A DNA stretch of 64,000 nucleotides from Verrucomicrobiaceae bacterium (GTDB lineage: Bacteria; Verrucomicrobiota; Verrucomicrobiia; Verrucomicrobiales; Verrucomicrobiaceae), in contig JADJPM010000001.1 in assembly GCA_016713245.1 (NCBI GenBank), positions 1,736,001-1,800,000 on the forward strand, read 5' to 3'. The notes under the pieces were generated by a model, which saw nothing but the letters and a program-made list of their open reading frames with translations, was not told the DNA's origin and searched no databases. This document shows positions 8,555-18,004 of the stretch, piece by piece. Every line of letters begins with the position of its first letter. Positions within the stretch are counted from its first letter, which is position 1. Both the position numbers and the translations under genes were made by a program.

Positions 8555-10288
8555 TCACTTCTTCTTCCCGCTGCTGATGAACTCCTCGCGTGTGACGAAG
8601 CCGTCTTTGTCGCCATCTAGCTTCAAAAAGCGGGCTTTGGACTCGGCTTTGTCGCCGCCTTGGCCGGCGAGGTATTCGGCTTCGGTGAGCTTGGGTTTGC
8701 CGGGGTAGAGGCGGTCGTAGCGTTTGTCGCGGGGCTCGTTGGGGTCGTAGGCTTTGCTTTTGCTGCCGCCGACGGTTTTGGCGACCTTGCCGCTCTTCGG
8801 TGGTTGGGAATCGCTGCCGGTGGGTGGCAGATGTTTTTTCAGGGACTCGATCAAAGCGGCGTGCTCGGGCTTGGTGGCGAGGTTCACGGTTTCGTTGGGG
8901 TCGTTTTGCTCGTCGTAGAGCTCGATGAAGCCGATGTCGGCAGCGTTGCGCTTGCGCCAGAAGGTGCAGCGCCATTGCTCAGTGCGGACGCTGTAGCCCA
9001 TGAGGCTGCCGCCGTGCTCTTTGGACGATTTGGGATAGATGCTGATCGCGGGCTTCTGCATCGGCGCGTCGGGATTTTCGAGGTAGGGCTTCAAACTCAT
9101 GCCCGCGAGGCCTTTCGGGATGCTGAGGCCGCACACATCGGCGAGCGTCGGATACACATCGACGAATTCGACCGGCGCGGCGCAGTGCCTGCCTGCGGTG
9201 CTGCTTTTCGGCAATGCGATGAGCAACGGCGAGCGTGCGGCGATCTCGAAGTTCGTGTGCTTGTGCCACAGGCCGTGCTCGCCGAGCTGCCAGCCGTGGT
9301 CGCCCCACAGCACGATGACCGTGTTGTCCGCGAGGCCTTCCTTGTCGAGCGCATCGAGCACCCGGCCGATCTGCGCATCGGTGAAGCTGATGCAAGCGTT
9401 GTAACCGTGGCGGAGTGTTTTGGCGAAATCAGCAGGGATCGGATTGCCCGCCGGCACGCCGGGATAGCTGTGCAGCTCGCCATTCGTGTGACCGACGAAA
9501 TCAGGCGTGCCCTCCGGATAGCTTTGAAAGGCAGGCACGGGGATCGCGTCGGCATCGTGCATGTCCCAATACTTCTTCGGCGCGACGAAGGGCAGATGCG
9601 GCTTCACAAAGCCCACGCCGAAGAAAAACGGCTTTCCGGCTGCTTTGAGCGCGGCGAGGCGTTTCACGGCCTCGGCGGCCACCGCGCCATCGGGCAGTTC
9701 ATCGTCGGATTTCGGGCTGACTTCGAATGAAGGGCCTTTTTTGCCCGCTTTGCCGCCTTTGCGCTTCGGAACGTCCTCGAGCGGATTCGCGAACTCGCTC
9801 TTCACACCTTCAAACTGCGTCACCGTGTGCTTCGTCCAGTCGTTCTCATCCACCTTCACCATCTGGCCGCTCGGAAACCAGCGTGGATCGCTCCACGACG
9901 GTCCGTCTTCAAAACCATGATGCTCGATCTTGCCCAGAGCAGCGGTGTGATAGCCGTTCATGCGGAAATGCTGCGGCAGCGTCACGCAATCCGGCTGCGC
10001 ATCGCGGAAGTGCGTGTCGAGATCCCACACCTTCGTCGTGTCCGGTCGCAAGCCGGTCAAAATCGCCGTGCGCGACGGACTGCACACCGCCTGGGCGCAG
10101 TAAGCGCGGTCGAACACGATGCCGCGAGCCGCGAGGCGGTCGATGTTCGGCGTCTTCGCATGCTTCACGCCATAGCAGCCGATGTCAGGCCGAAGGTCAT
10201 CGACGGCGATGAAGAGAACGTTCATCGGCTGGGCCGAGAAAGCGGTGAGCAAAGGGCAAAGGGCGGCGAGGAGGATGGTCAGGCGCAT
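8555..10288 (-). CDS. secreted sulfatase, iduronate-2-sulfatase-like, with EF-hand tail
   Basis: A 577-residue formylglycine-dependent sulfatase. A signal peptide (MRLTILLAALCPLLTAFSA) precedes NVLFIAVDDLRPDIGCYG, which supplies metal-binding aspartates, and the modification site CSPSRTAILTG with the target Cys near residue 69. GLRPDTTKVWDLDTHFR is typical of the iduronate-2-sulfatase/choline-sulfatase branch. The C-terminus has an EF-hand-like DGDKDGFVTREEF loop. The ATG at 10288 is chosen over an upstream frame extension because GGAGA precedes it at proper spacing and the signal peptide starts there. Expected to remove sulfate esters from polysaccharides in the periplasm or outside the cell; the true substrate is unknown. 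Confidence 0.92.
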   Translation of the reverse strand: MRLTILLAALCPLLTAFSAQPMNVLFIAVDDLRPDIGCYGVKHAKTPNIDRLAARGIVFDRAYCAQAVCSPSRTAILTGLRPDTTKVWDLDTHFRDAQPDCVTLPQHFRMNGYHTAALGKIEHHGFEDGPSWSDPRWFPSGQMVKVDENDWTKHTVTQFEGVKSEFANPLEDVPKRKGGKAGKKGPSFEVSPKSDDELPDGAVAAEAVKRLAALKAAGKPFFFGVGFVKPHLPFVAPKKYWDMHDADAIPVPAFQSYPEGTPDFVGHTNGELHSYPGVPAGNPIPADFAKTLRHGYNACISFTDAQIGRVLDALDKEGLADNTVIVLWGDHGWQLGEHGLWHKHTNFEIAARSPLLIALPKSSTAGRHCAAPVEFVDVYPTLADVCGLSIPKGLAGMSLKPYLENPDAPMQKPAISIYPKSSKEHGGSLMGYSVRTEQWRCTFWRKRNAADIGFIELYDEQNDPNETVNLATKPEHAALIESLKKHLPPTGSDSQPPKSGKVAKTVGGSKSKAYDPNEPRDKRYDRLYPGKPKLTEAEYLAGQGGDKAESKARFLKLDGDKDGFVTREEFISSGKKK

Positions 10289-10450
10289 GGTATCTCCTGT
10301 GAACAGCCAGCTCGCGCGAAGCTTGCAGAAAATGCGGGTGAATCTCGTCATTGCCCTGCTCCTCCGATGACATGTTTCGAAAACTGAATGCCGAAAGCAG
10401 CCTGGAGCAACTCAGGTAGATCCGTATGCTTTTGGCGGCGCAGAGTTGGT

Positions 10451-11947
10451 TCATGGAGCGGCGGGTTTCTTCATCACGACATTGCCGGCCAGGACGGTGT
10501 CCGTGCCCTTGTCGGTGATCGGGGATGCGGTCACGTTGTCGCGGATGAGGTTGGCCCGGGCACCGGCGGCGACTTCGAGCGTGCCACTCACGTGGGTGTT
10601 GCCGGTCCAGATCCAGTGGCTCGCGTTCAGCGTCATGGCTCCGGGCAGGCGCAGCAGGTTTCCCCGCAGCACCACATGGCTGGAGGCCATCGCCTTCTCC
10701 GGGGCCGAGAGCACCGCGCCTTCACAGACATTGTCCGCCAGGATGATGTCCTGGATCGTGCTGCCGCCAGAGGTGCGGAAGTCGTAAAGCTGCACGTCGC
10801 CATCGAAGACATTGCCTGTGAGGAGAAGGCTCTCATACACGCAGGAGAGCGCTTCCGGGCGCGTGACAAAGCGCACGGTGCATTTCCCATTCGTGTGCTG
10901 GTTGCGAAACACATTCCCGGTGACGACCACATCGCTGATCCGGGAGTGCAGCGGCAGCGGCTCGGTGCGGAAGATCAGGCAGGGCAGCACTGCTTTCTTC
11001 GACACCTCCGGCATCGGCTCGACATGATTGCCACTGACGCGGATGTGGTGCGAGCCTTCGGAGATGTTGATGCCGGTCCGGGTGAAATGGACCACGTTGT
11101 CGCGGATCTGCACGTTGCGGCTGCCAAAGATCACCTGCGGGCCATCGACGACATTGACGATGTGATTTTCCGCGATGAGGCCGCCGTTGCACTCGGCGAG
11201 TTCGACCGCCTTGTTTCCGCAGGTCTCGATGTAGTTGTGGTGGACCTGCCAGTTTTTGAACTGAGTGGCCATGCGGTCGGCGTCGAAATAGCCCGTGCGC
11301 ACTTTCTCCGGATCCGCCGCCGCCGCTCGGGCTTCCTCGGCGGGGATGACATGCTTGGCGAGATACATGGAGGTCGCGGGCTTGGTGCAGCCTGCCGCCT
11401 GCTTGGCGTCATAGACCCAGCAATGCCGCACCGTGATGTTGTCGCACGAAAGCAGCAGCGACTCCTTCTCATCGAGTCGCGCATTGAAGCCCATGATGGA
11501 GCCGCCACCGATGGCCTTGTCATTTCCCGTGTAGCGCAAGTGCTCGATGACCACGTTGTGCGCTGGCACGCTCGCGGAGCCGATGCGCACGGGAAAGTAA
11601 CGCAGCTCATGCGGCGGCGTCTTGGGATCGAGGTAAACGTGCGTCGCATAGCCCTGACCGCGCAGCGTGACATTGCTTTTGAGGATGACCGTCTCGTCAT
11701 CGGCATGACGCGAGAGTTTGAAATCGCCCGCTCCGAGCAACACCACGCCGCCACCCGCTGCGGCCACCTTGTCGATGGCCTCCTGCAGGATGGAATCGGC
11801 GATGGCATCCGGCCCAGGCGCTGGAACTCGCAGCTCAAACCCACTGGCCGAGGCCTGCGGCTTGCCCGGCTCTGCTGGCCCTGCGGCAGGTGCCAGCGCG
11901 GTGTTGAAAAGGAGGAGGAGGATGGTGAGGGGCAGGATCTGCTTCAT
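10451..11947 (-). CDS. secreted right-handed parallel beta-helix protein
   Basis: A 498-residue protein with signal peptide (MKQILPLTILLLLFNTALA). IADSILQEAIDKVAAAGGGVV is followed by VLLGAGDFKLS, the standard entry of pectate-lyase-like beta-helices, and many short turns follow with Asn ladders (RDNVVHFTRTGINISEG, VSGNHVEPM, LTGNVFDGDVQLYD). Such folds belong to polysaccharide lyases, epimerases or binding proteins; I see no catalytic set that fixes the activity. It starts 3 bp after the stop of the sialidase/oxidoreductase fusion gene, so the two are almost certainly one transcript. Confidence 0.85.
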   Translation of the reverse strand: MKQILPLTILLLLFNTALAPAAGPAEPGKPQASASGFELRVPAPGPDAIADSILQEAIDKVAAAGGGVVLLGAGDFKLSRHADDETVILKSNVTLRGQGYATHVYLDPKTPPHELRYFPVRIGSASVPAHNVVIEHLRYTGNDKAIGGGSIMGFNARLDEKESLLLSCDNITVRHCWVYDAKQAAGCTKPATSMYLAKHVIPAEEARAAAADPEKVRTGYFDADRMATQFKNWQVHHNYIETCGNKAVELAECNGGLIAENHIVNVVDGPQVIFGSRNVQIRDNVVHFTRTGINISEGSHHIRVSGNHVEPMPEVSKKAVLPCLIFRTEPLPLHSRISDVVVTGNVFRNQHTNGKCTVRFVTRPEALSCVYESLLLTGNVFDGDVQLYDFRTSGGSTIQDIILADNVCEGAVLSAPEKAMASSHVVLRGNLLRLPGAMTLNASHWIWTGNTHVSGTLEVAAGARANLIRDNVTASPITDKGTDTVLAGNVVMKKPAAP

Positions 11948-11950
11948 GAC

Positions 11951-14900
11951 TTAAGGGGCGCTCAGTTTCTTCCACATCGCACTCAGCACGGCACCGCGAG
12001 TGGCGTTGGTCGGTGGAGTGGCATTCGCCTCCGCTTCTTGAACCGCCTTCGCGAGCTGCATCGGCTCCAGCGTGCCATTTTGGAGTTCGGCGAGGCCTTT
12101 CTCCCAGGCGGCCTTCACGGCCTCGGTGAGCGGTTCGTCGAGTTTCGCGTCGTAACTCGCAAAGAAGCCCTTTGTGCCGAAAAACTGGGCTGCGGCCACT
12201 TGAGGCACTTCGGAGGTGACATCGACATCGTTGAAAAAACTGATCATCACGCGGCTGCTGGCGAGTTTTCGGATCAAGGCATCGGGATCGAGCTTGGCGG
12301 GCGTTTTTTGGCCTTTCACGGCCAGTGCGGCAGCGAAACCGGCGCTTTCGCCGAGCTGCATCCAGACGGGTTCGAGTCGGATGCTGCCCCAGCCGACGTG
12401 CGAGGCGCTGATGGCGACGGGCACAAGGAGATTCTCGACTTCGTTCGCGAGGATCGCGCGATAAGGCACCTGCGCGGGGCGTGACTCTTCGCCGAGGAAG
12501 AGAATGCCGTCGGTGTTGCCGCCAGGCGTTTTGCGCGGCAGGCAGGCGACGGAATCGACGGGCCAGTCGGTCATCGCGATGCTGTCGGCGTGGATCGGCG
12601 TGCGGGCGATGCCTTCGGCGATGACGTTGTCCTGCTCTTTGAAGACATAACGGCCCATGAGCCGCCGCGCCTCGCGGACGTAGATTTCATACGGCACATG
12701 GCCGTTCTCAGGAAACTCATCGGCGGCGAGTCCGTAACCAGCGAACTGCTTCCGATCCTTCTCCGGCGCTGCGGGATCATTTTGCACCCACCAGAGGCGC
12801 ATGAGCATGGCATCGAGGTAGCGCTTCGAAATCGCCTCACGCGTGGGCCAATCGGCACCGGGATAGTCGTTCTGCGGGCCGATGAGTCGTCCGCCGTTCC
12901 ACGCGACTTTCTTGTTTGGCAGGTTCGGCACAAAGCCGCCTCCGCTGGCGGCTTTGGCGATGGCGAGATCGAAGTTCGCGGGCTTTTCGACCATGATGCG
13001 GTTCGCGGGATCACGCGTGAGCATGAGCCGGTAGTTGTAAGCCATCACGCTGCCATCGGCCTCGCCGCTTTGCGGGCCTTCGACGATGTCAGCGGTGGCG
13101 TGGCTGTTGTAGCGGATGTTCAGCGTGCCTTCATCGGCCGCCTTCGGAAAGCCGCGCTGGCCGGGCTCCTTGTGCCGTTCCTGCGTGTAAATGACGCCCG
13201 CGTGCTTCTCGCCGTATTGAGCACGCGACTCGCGGCCGATTTGGGTCTTCACGCCCGCCACAGCCATCAAATCGCCCTCATACATGCCATCGGCGAAAAC
13301 CTTGCCGCTCACCTTGATCGTCTTGTCGCCATGCATCGGCTTGAGCGTCACGTTTTCGATCAAAGCACCATCGCGTTGCGCCTTGGTGACGATGTGGCCG
13401 AGCAGCACGGTCAGCGTCTTCTCCTTCGCGACCATCTCGTTGAAAAGCCTCTCCGCGATGCGCGGCTCGATCTTCGGCCGGTCGATGTGCGCACGGCTCG
13501 TCTTGCTCGGCATGGAGACAAGGTGCTGCTCGGAGCCTTCGCCGTAAGTCTTCGCGTAATACTGCGCCGCGCCGTTGATCATCTCTCCATAAATCGGCGA
13601 GCGCAGACCATCATACGGCGCCTCCCAGCCACCCGCGCCGCTCGTGACGAATCCACCGAGATGCTGCGTGTGATTCACCATTAGCACACTCAAGCCCTCA
13701 CGTGCCGCACGCACCGCGCAGGCGATGCCGCCGGGTGTTCCGCCGATGACGATGAGGTCATACGACTTGCCATCCACGTCCTCCGGCTTGGCCGCGGTCT
13801 TCAAAAGCATCGGCGGCGGGATTTTCACCGGTGTGGCCTCGCTCGCCTTGGTTGCCGGGAAGCCGGCATCGGCTCGCGTGTTGCGTTCCGCGATGGCCTC
13901 GGCCTCCGGCACGATTTGAAGCCCATCGACGACCACATAGCCATCCGCGCCCGCGTTGGAGATTTTGATGCTCGTTTTGCCCTTATTGAAAGCAAACACA
14001 CCCAGCGAGCGCGGAATGCCATCCTCCAGGCATGCCTCACGCTGATTCTGCGTCACCGTTTTCTCGCCGTCGGCACTACGAATGGTGATCTGCGCTTTCT
14101 GGGCGCGATTCGTGGCATGGACGTAAAGCAATCGCACCTCGTATTTGCCATCGGTGGTAATCTCCGGCGTGAACTTCGCCACGGCGTCCGACTTCTTCCC
14201 CCGATCATCATGACGATACGAAGCACCGACGAGCGCCGGGAGTTTGTCGGCCACTTTCCAAGCGCCAGTGTATTCCGCCGCATCGTCATCGAGCACGATG
14301 CCTGTCGCTTTTCGTTCTGCCGTGGTCAGCGTCGCCTTTTCGGCCTTGTCCGTCTCCTCGAGCGTGAAACGCGTGCTCACCACTGAGTTCTGCTCCGGCC
14401 CTTCGCGATACTTGATGTAGGTCGTCGCGACGACCGTGCCATCCGGCAGCAGTTCGAGGCCCGGATAGCCGCAATCGCTGGCTTTGTAGCTATGCAGCAG
14501 CTTGATTTTGTATTCGCCGTCCTTTCCGCTGACGATGTCCTCGTAGCGACCCACCCACGCGACGAAGTGATTCTTCGTTGGACTCTTCAAACCGGTGTCG
14601 CGAAAGGCGATCACAAGCCGCCCATCCTTCGCATACACCGCTTTGTGCCGGTCACCGTGCAAACCCGTCGGCAACGCCTTCACCTCCGACCACGTTTTGC
14701 CCTCGTCCTCGCTCGTGATGAAGTGCGCAGGCTCGGTGCGGATGTTTTCGCGGATGAGGCAGAGCAATTGTTTGCCATCGGGCGAACGAATGACCTCCGG
14801 CTCACAGGGCTTCAAATCACCGAGATCAACGAGGATGCGCCACGGGCTCCACGTCAGCCCGCCATCGGTCGATTCGCTCTGCGTGACGACATTCGACCGC

Positions 14901-15430
14901 TTGTCCTTCGTTTCACCGGGCCGTCGGATGTTCGAGAGGCCGATCAGCTTCTTGCCGCCCTCCACCGGCATGATCGTGCAAAACGGCATCACGCACACGA
15001 GGCCGTTACTCTGCATCGGCGACCAAGTCTTGCCTTCATCCGTCGAAACCGACTGCTGCATCGTGCCATCGGGACCCTGACCGGCATACACGATCAGCCG
15101 CGTCACGCCCTGCGGATCCGTGAGGCGATAGATCGCCGGGCAATTTTTAACCTTCCACCAGTTCTCCGGCACCGGCAGCTCCTCGCTCCACGTCTTGCCG
15201 CCGTCATCACTCCGCTTCAACGGCCCCGCCGTGCCGCCATGCCCATGCGTCCACACGCAGAACATCGTTTTGCCATCCGGCATCAACAGCGTCGTCGGAT
15301 GGCCTTGATAAACCTCCGCCGTGCCTTGAGACACGATGACGTGCCGCGCGGTGTCCTGCGATAGATCAACCACCGGCAGCGCCGCATGAAGAATGGGTGC
15401 GAGGGCGAAAAACAGCCAAGAGTGCTTCAT
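11951..15430 (-). CDS. three-part protein: sialidase-like, golvesin-like and FAD-dependent oxidoreductase domains
   Basis: A 1159-residue exported protein (MKHSWLFFALAPILHAALP). Residues ~20-370 form a sialidase-type beta-propeller with Asp-box motifs (SDDGGKTWSEE, STDEGKTWSPM, SEDEGKTWSEV). Residues ~377-505 match the golvesin/xanthan-lyase C-terminal-like beta module (GIVLDDDAAEYTGAW ... VVVDGLQIVPE). From ~555 a FAD_oxidored domain begins with DLIVIGGTPGGIACAVRAAR and a conserved HLGGFVTSGAGG. The same two activities occur as separate, translationally coupled genes at 18005-20889, so the fusion argues for a joint pathway. It overlaps the esterase gene by 4 bp (ATGA). Whether the propeller really cleaves sialic acid is unproven. 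Confidence 0.9.
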   Translation of the reverse strand: MKHSWLFFALAPILHAALPVVDLSQDTARHVIVSQGTAEVYQGHPTTLLMPDGKTMFCVWTHGHGGTAGPLKRSDDGGKTWSEELPVPENWWKVKNCPAIYRLTDPQGVTRLIVYAGQGPDGTMQQSVSTDEGKTWSPMQSNGLVCVMPFCTIMPVEGGKKLIGLSNIRRPGETKDKRSNVVTQSESTDGGLTWSPWRILVDLGDLKPCEPEVIRSPDGKQLLCLIRENIRTEPAHFITSEDEGKTWSEVKALPTGLHGDRHKAVYAKDGRLVIAFRDTGLKSPTKNHFVAWVGRYEDIVSGKDGEYKIKLLHSYKASDCGYPGLELLPDGTVVATTYIKYREGPEQNSVVSTRFTLEETDKAEKATLTTAERKATGIVLDDDAAEYTGAWKVADKLPALVGASYRHDDRGKKSDAVAKFTPEITTDGKYEVRLLYVHATNRAQKAQITIRSADGEKTVTQNQREACLEDGIPRSLGVFAFNKGKTSIKISNAGADGYVVVDGLQIVPEAEAIAERNTRADAGFPATKASEATPVKIPPPMLLKTAAKPEDVDGKSYDLIVIGGTPGGIACAVRAAREGLSVLMVNHTQHLGGFVTSGAGGWEAPYDGLRSPIYGEMINGAAQYYAKTYGEGSEQHLVSMPSKTSRAHIDRPKIEPRIAERLFNEMVAKEKTLTVLLGHIVTKAQRDGALIENVTLKPMHGDKTIKVSGKVFADGMYEGDLMAVAGVKTQIGRESRAQYGEKHAGVIYTQERHKEPGQRGFPKAADEGTLNIRYNSHATADIVEGPQSGEADGSVMAYNYRLMLTRDPANRIMVEKPANFDLAIAKAASGGGFVPNLPNKKVAWNGGRLIGPQNDYPGADWPTREAISKRYLDAMLMRLWWVQNDPAAPEKDRKQFAGYGLAADEFPENGHVPYEIYVREARRLMGRYVFKEQDNVIAEGIARTPIHADSIAMTDWPVDSVACLPRKTPGGNTDGILFLGEESRPAQVPYRAILANEVENLLVPVAISASHVGWGSIRLEPVWMQLGESAGFAAALAVKGQKTPAKLDPDALIRKLASSRVMISFFNDVDVTSEVPQVAAAQFFGTKGFFASYDAKLDEPLTEAVKAAWEKGLAELQNGTLEPMQLAKAVQEAEANATPPTNATRGAVLSAMWKKLSAP

Positions 15431-16308
15431 GGGAGCAAATGGAGGGATTTCAGGAAAGCATCGGTTTTAGCGAGGCACTCGTCATACAGCGGCTGCGTGC
15501 GCATGAGGTAACCGTGGTCGCCGCCCTCGTGGATGACGAGTTCGCTGCGGTTGCCGGCCTTGAGCATAGCCTCGTGGAAGATTTGTGCGCCTTTGAAGGG
15601 CGTGGTGGGATCGGCGGTGCCGTGGAAGATGATGGTGGGCGGCAAACCGGGGCGCACGTTGTGCGCGGGCGAGATTTCCTGCCAGCGCTCGCCGATTCGA
15701 GCGTTGCCGTAGCCTTCCTTCGAGGTGTCGATGACGGGAAAGAGCAGCACGAGTGCATTCGGTGCCGGCGAGATCTTCAAATCGTCGTCCTCTTCGTTGA
15801 CGCCGTCGAACATCGCCGTTGAGGCGGCTAAGTGACCGCCTGCCGAGCCGCCGCTGACGATTATTTTGCCAGGATCAATGCCGAGTTCGGCTGCATGCGC
15901 CTTCACATAGCGAACCGCCGAGCGCACGTCCTTCACGCAGTCAAAGACGGTCGTGTTGGTCTTCGCGCTGGCCAGCCGATACTGCACGCTGATGCTCACG
16001 AGACCGAGTTTCGCGAAATGATCGGCAAATGAGAACATGCGCTCCGGTCCCATGCCCGTCCAGCCACCGCCGTGGATGGTGATGAAGCACGCCCGCGTGT
16101 CGGATGCCTTCCAGCCCTCCGGCTGGAACACATGAAGGCTCAATTCACGATCAGCGACCTTCTTGTAAACGATCTTTCGCGTCGGCGAGAGCTTCGCCAC
16201 GAGCTGCGCGACGTAGTCATTGGCCGTTTTGGGCTTCGGCGCGGGTGTTTGGGCCAGAATCGAGCCGGTAACGGTGAGTAGGAGAAGCAGAAGTCTCAGT
16301 GAGATCAT
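15427..16308 (-). CDS. secreted alpha/beta-hydrolase (esterase/lipase-like)
   Basis: A 293-residue alpha/beta-hydrolase with signal peptide (MISLRLLLLLLTVTGSILA). ITIHGGGW forms the oxyanion hole, VSGGSAGGHLA carries the nucleophilic Ser, FHGTADPTTPF holds the probable catalytic Asp, and GGDHGYLM the His. This is the BD-FAE/carboxylesterase-like group, often acetyl- or feruloyl-esterases acting on decorated polysaccharides. Its stop codon overlaps the start of the sialidase/FAD fusion gene (ATGA), showing translational coupling. The substrate is inferred from context only. Confidence 0.9.
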   Translation of the reverse strand: MISLRLLLLLLTVTGSILAQTPAPKPKTANDYVAQLVAKLSPTRKIVYKKVADRELSLHVFQPEGWKASDTRACFITIHGGGWTGMGPERMFSFADHFAKLGLVSISVQYRLASAKTNTTVFDCVKDVRSAVRYVKAHAAELGIDPGKIIVSGGSAGGHLAASTAMFDGVNEEDDDLKISPAPNALVLLFPVIDTSKEGYGNARIGERWQEISPAHNVRPGLPPTIIFHGTADPTTPFKGAQIFHEAMLKAGNRSELVIHEGGDHGYLMRTQPLYDECLAKTDAFLKSLHLLP

Positions 16309-16360
16309 CCCGTGTCAACGTGCGCGCTTCTCGGTGCTTGCTGGCAAAATCAGATGACTA

Positions 16361-17908
16361 TCACGCGGTCATTCGTGCCAGCACTTCGTCACCCACAGGT
16401 TTGCACGAGCGATAGCCTTCACCTTGTTCCGGCAGATCGGCGAGGAAGGCGCTGCGTTGAGCCGCTTCTTGAAACGTGAGACCGATGAGGGCGCGGCCGA
16501 CGCGTTCGCCGGACTGGCGGTAGTTGAAGTAGCAGAGGCTGGCGCGGTCGCGGATCAGGCGGGAGAGGAAGTCGTGCAGGGCGCCGGGGCGTTCGTAGAA
16601 GTCGAGACGGAGGAAAAGCGGATGCGTGAGCAGATCACCACGCAGCGGGATGGCGCGGAAGGCCACATCGACCGCGCCGCTGAGGTCCTGCCACTGGAAA
16701 CCGCCTGCATCGAGCCGTGCGGGCAGTTCGGCGAGTTTGGCGGCGCTTTCGGCGGTGACGGTGAAGACAGGCCAGGCCTCGTCGGGATGATGCAGGCCGT
16801 ATTGGAAGTCGGCGATGTTCAGGCCCTCGAAACACGAGTCGAGCAGCGACAGCATCGCGCCAGGTCGCTCGGGAATGTTGATGCGCAACGTGCGGGACAC
16901 CGTGCTGGCCGCGCCTTCGCTTTGCGCGATGAGACCGAGCTGGAGGAAGTCGATGTTCGCGCCAGTGATGACGATGAGCACCTTCTTGCCCGCCAGCGCC
17001 GCACGTTCCTTCAGCACCGCCGCGAGCCCCATCGCGCCGCTCGGCTCCGAAATGCAGCGCAGGGTCTCCCACAGCACGCGGATGGCCGCGCTGACCTCCG
17101 CGTTCGTCACGGTGGCGATGCGATTGAGCATCGTGCGGCAGATTTCAAAGGGCAGGGCACCCGCTTTCCGCACCGCAGTGCCGTCGCAGAAGATGTCGAG
17201 GTCGTGTAGCTCGATTGGGTGGCCTGTTTCGATGGCCGCTTTCATGGACGCCTGGCCCACACCTTCCACGCCGATGATTTCGATGCTCGGCCAGTAGGTT
17301 TTGAGCCAGTCCGCCGTGGCCGAGGCCATGCCTCCGCCGCCGATTTGCAAAAACGCCGCGTCGAACGGCCCATGGCCCGAAAGCACGATTTCATCCGCCA
17401 GTGTGCCCTGACCGGCCATCACCGCGAGATCGTCGTAAGCATGCACATAGACCGCGCCGCTGGCCTTTTCGTGTTCGCGAGCCGCGAGCACCGCTTCGTC
17501 GTAACTGTCGCCCGCGAGCACGATCTGCACAAAATCGCCACCGTGATGCCGCACGGCGTTTTGTTTCACCTTCGGCGTCGAGCGCGGCATGTGGATGCGA
17601 GCCTGAATGCCGAGGGTTTTCGCCGCGAGAGCCACGCCTTGCGCATGATTGCCCGCCGAGGCCGTCACCACGCCGCGTTCGCGTTGCTCCGGCGTGAGCT
17701 GCGCCATGCGATTGCACGCACCGCGCCATTTGTAGCTCTTGATCGGCGAAAGGTCCTCGCGCTTCACCCAGATCTCCGGCCCCGGCTCATTCCCGGGCAA
17801 AACCAGCCGCTCCATCGGCGTCGCCTGCCCGAAGCGATACACACGCTCACGCGCAAAAAGAATCTCCTGCCTCAATCGGCGGTCCAGCGGCAACGGGTCA
17901 CGGTCCAT
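16361..17908 (-). CDS. ilvA: threonine dehydratase, biosynthetic (copy 2)
   Basis: A 515-residue paralogue of the enzyme at 5905-7452, with the same PLP lysine context (SPIKSYKWRGA), SAGNHAQGVA, GGGGMASA and two ACT-like C-terminal halves. Differences are scattered and largely conservative, clustering at the C-terminus (KPVGDEVLARMTA against KAVDEATLARMTA). An in-frame ATG lies five codons upstream at 17923, but AAGGA 7 bp before 17908 and alignment with copy 1 favour MDRDPL as the start. It sits among glycan-processing genes, 52 bp before the esterase, an unexpected place for an isoleucine-pathway enzyme. A full 52-bp repeat begins 43 bp upstream. Confidence 0.95.
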   Translation of the reverse strand: MDRDPLPLDRRLRQEILFARERVYRFGQATPMERLVLPGNEPGPEIWVKREDLSPIKSYKWRGACNRMAQLTPEQRERGVVTASAGNHAQGVALAAKTLGIQARIHMPRSTPKVKQNAVRHHGGDFVQIVLAGDSYDEAVLAAREHEKASGAVYVHAYDDLAVMAGQGTLADEIVLSGHGPFDAAFLQIGGGGMASATADWLKTYWPSIEIIGVEGVGQASMKAAIETGHPIELHDLDIFCDGTAVRKAGALPFEICRTMLNRIATVTNAEVSAAIRVLWETLRCISEPSGAMGLAAVLKERAALAGKKVLIVITGANIDFLQLGLIAQSEGAASTVSRTLRINIPERPGAMLSLLDSCFEGLNIADFQYGLHHPDEAWPVFTVTAESAAKLAELPARLDAGGFQWQDLSGAVDVAFRAIPLRGDLLTHPLFLRLDFYERPGALHDFLSRLIRDRASLCYFNYRQSGERVGRALIGLTFQEAAQRSAFLADLPEQGEGYRSCKPVGDEVLARMTA

Positions 17909-17951
17909 GCGCTGTTCCTTCATCAGCGAGATGGAAGGAGCAAGGTTTTAG

Positions 17952-18003
17952 TGTGGTGCAGTCCACCGGACTGCCTCAGATGAGTCCAGAGGCCTCAACC
18001 ACA
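17952..18003 (-). repeat. 52-bp three-stem palindromic repeat (inverted full copy)
   Basis: The same architecture as 8493-8544 in the opposite orientation: TGTGGT outer stem, hairpin GCAGTC-CACCG-GACTGC, spacer, hairpin GAGTCC-AGA-GGCCTC, closing ACCACA. Length is again exactly 52 bp. It lies between ilvA copy 2 and the stop codon of the FAD oxidoreductase gene at 18005. Confidence 0.8.
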
Positions 18004-18004
18004 C

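Noticed and set aside
16361..17908. Second ilvA as an assembly duplicate
   Set aside because: The copies differ by many scattered silent and some replacement changes and have different flanks, so both are likely real.
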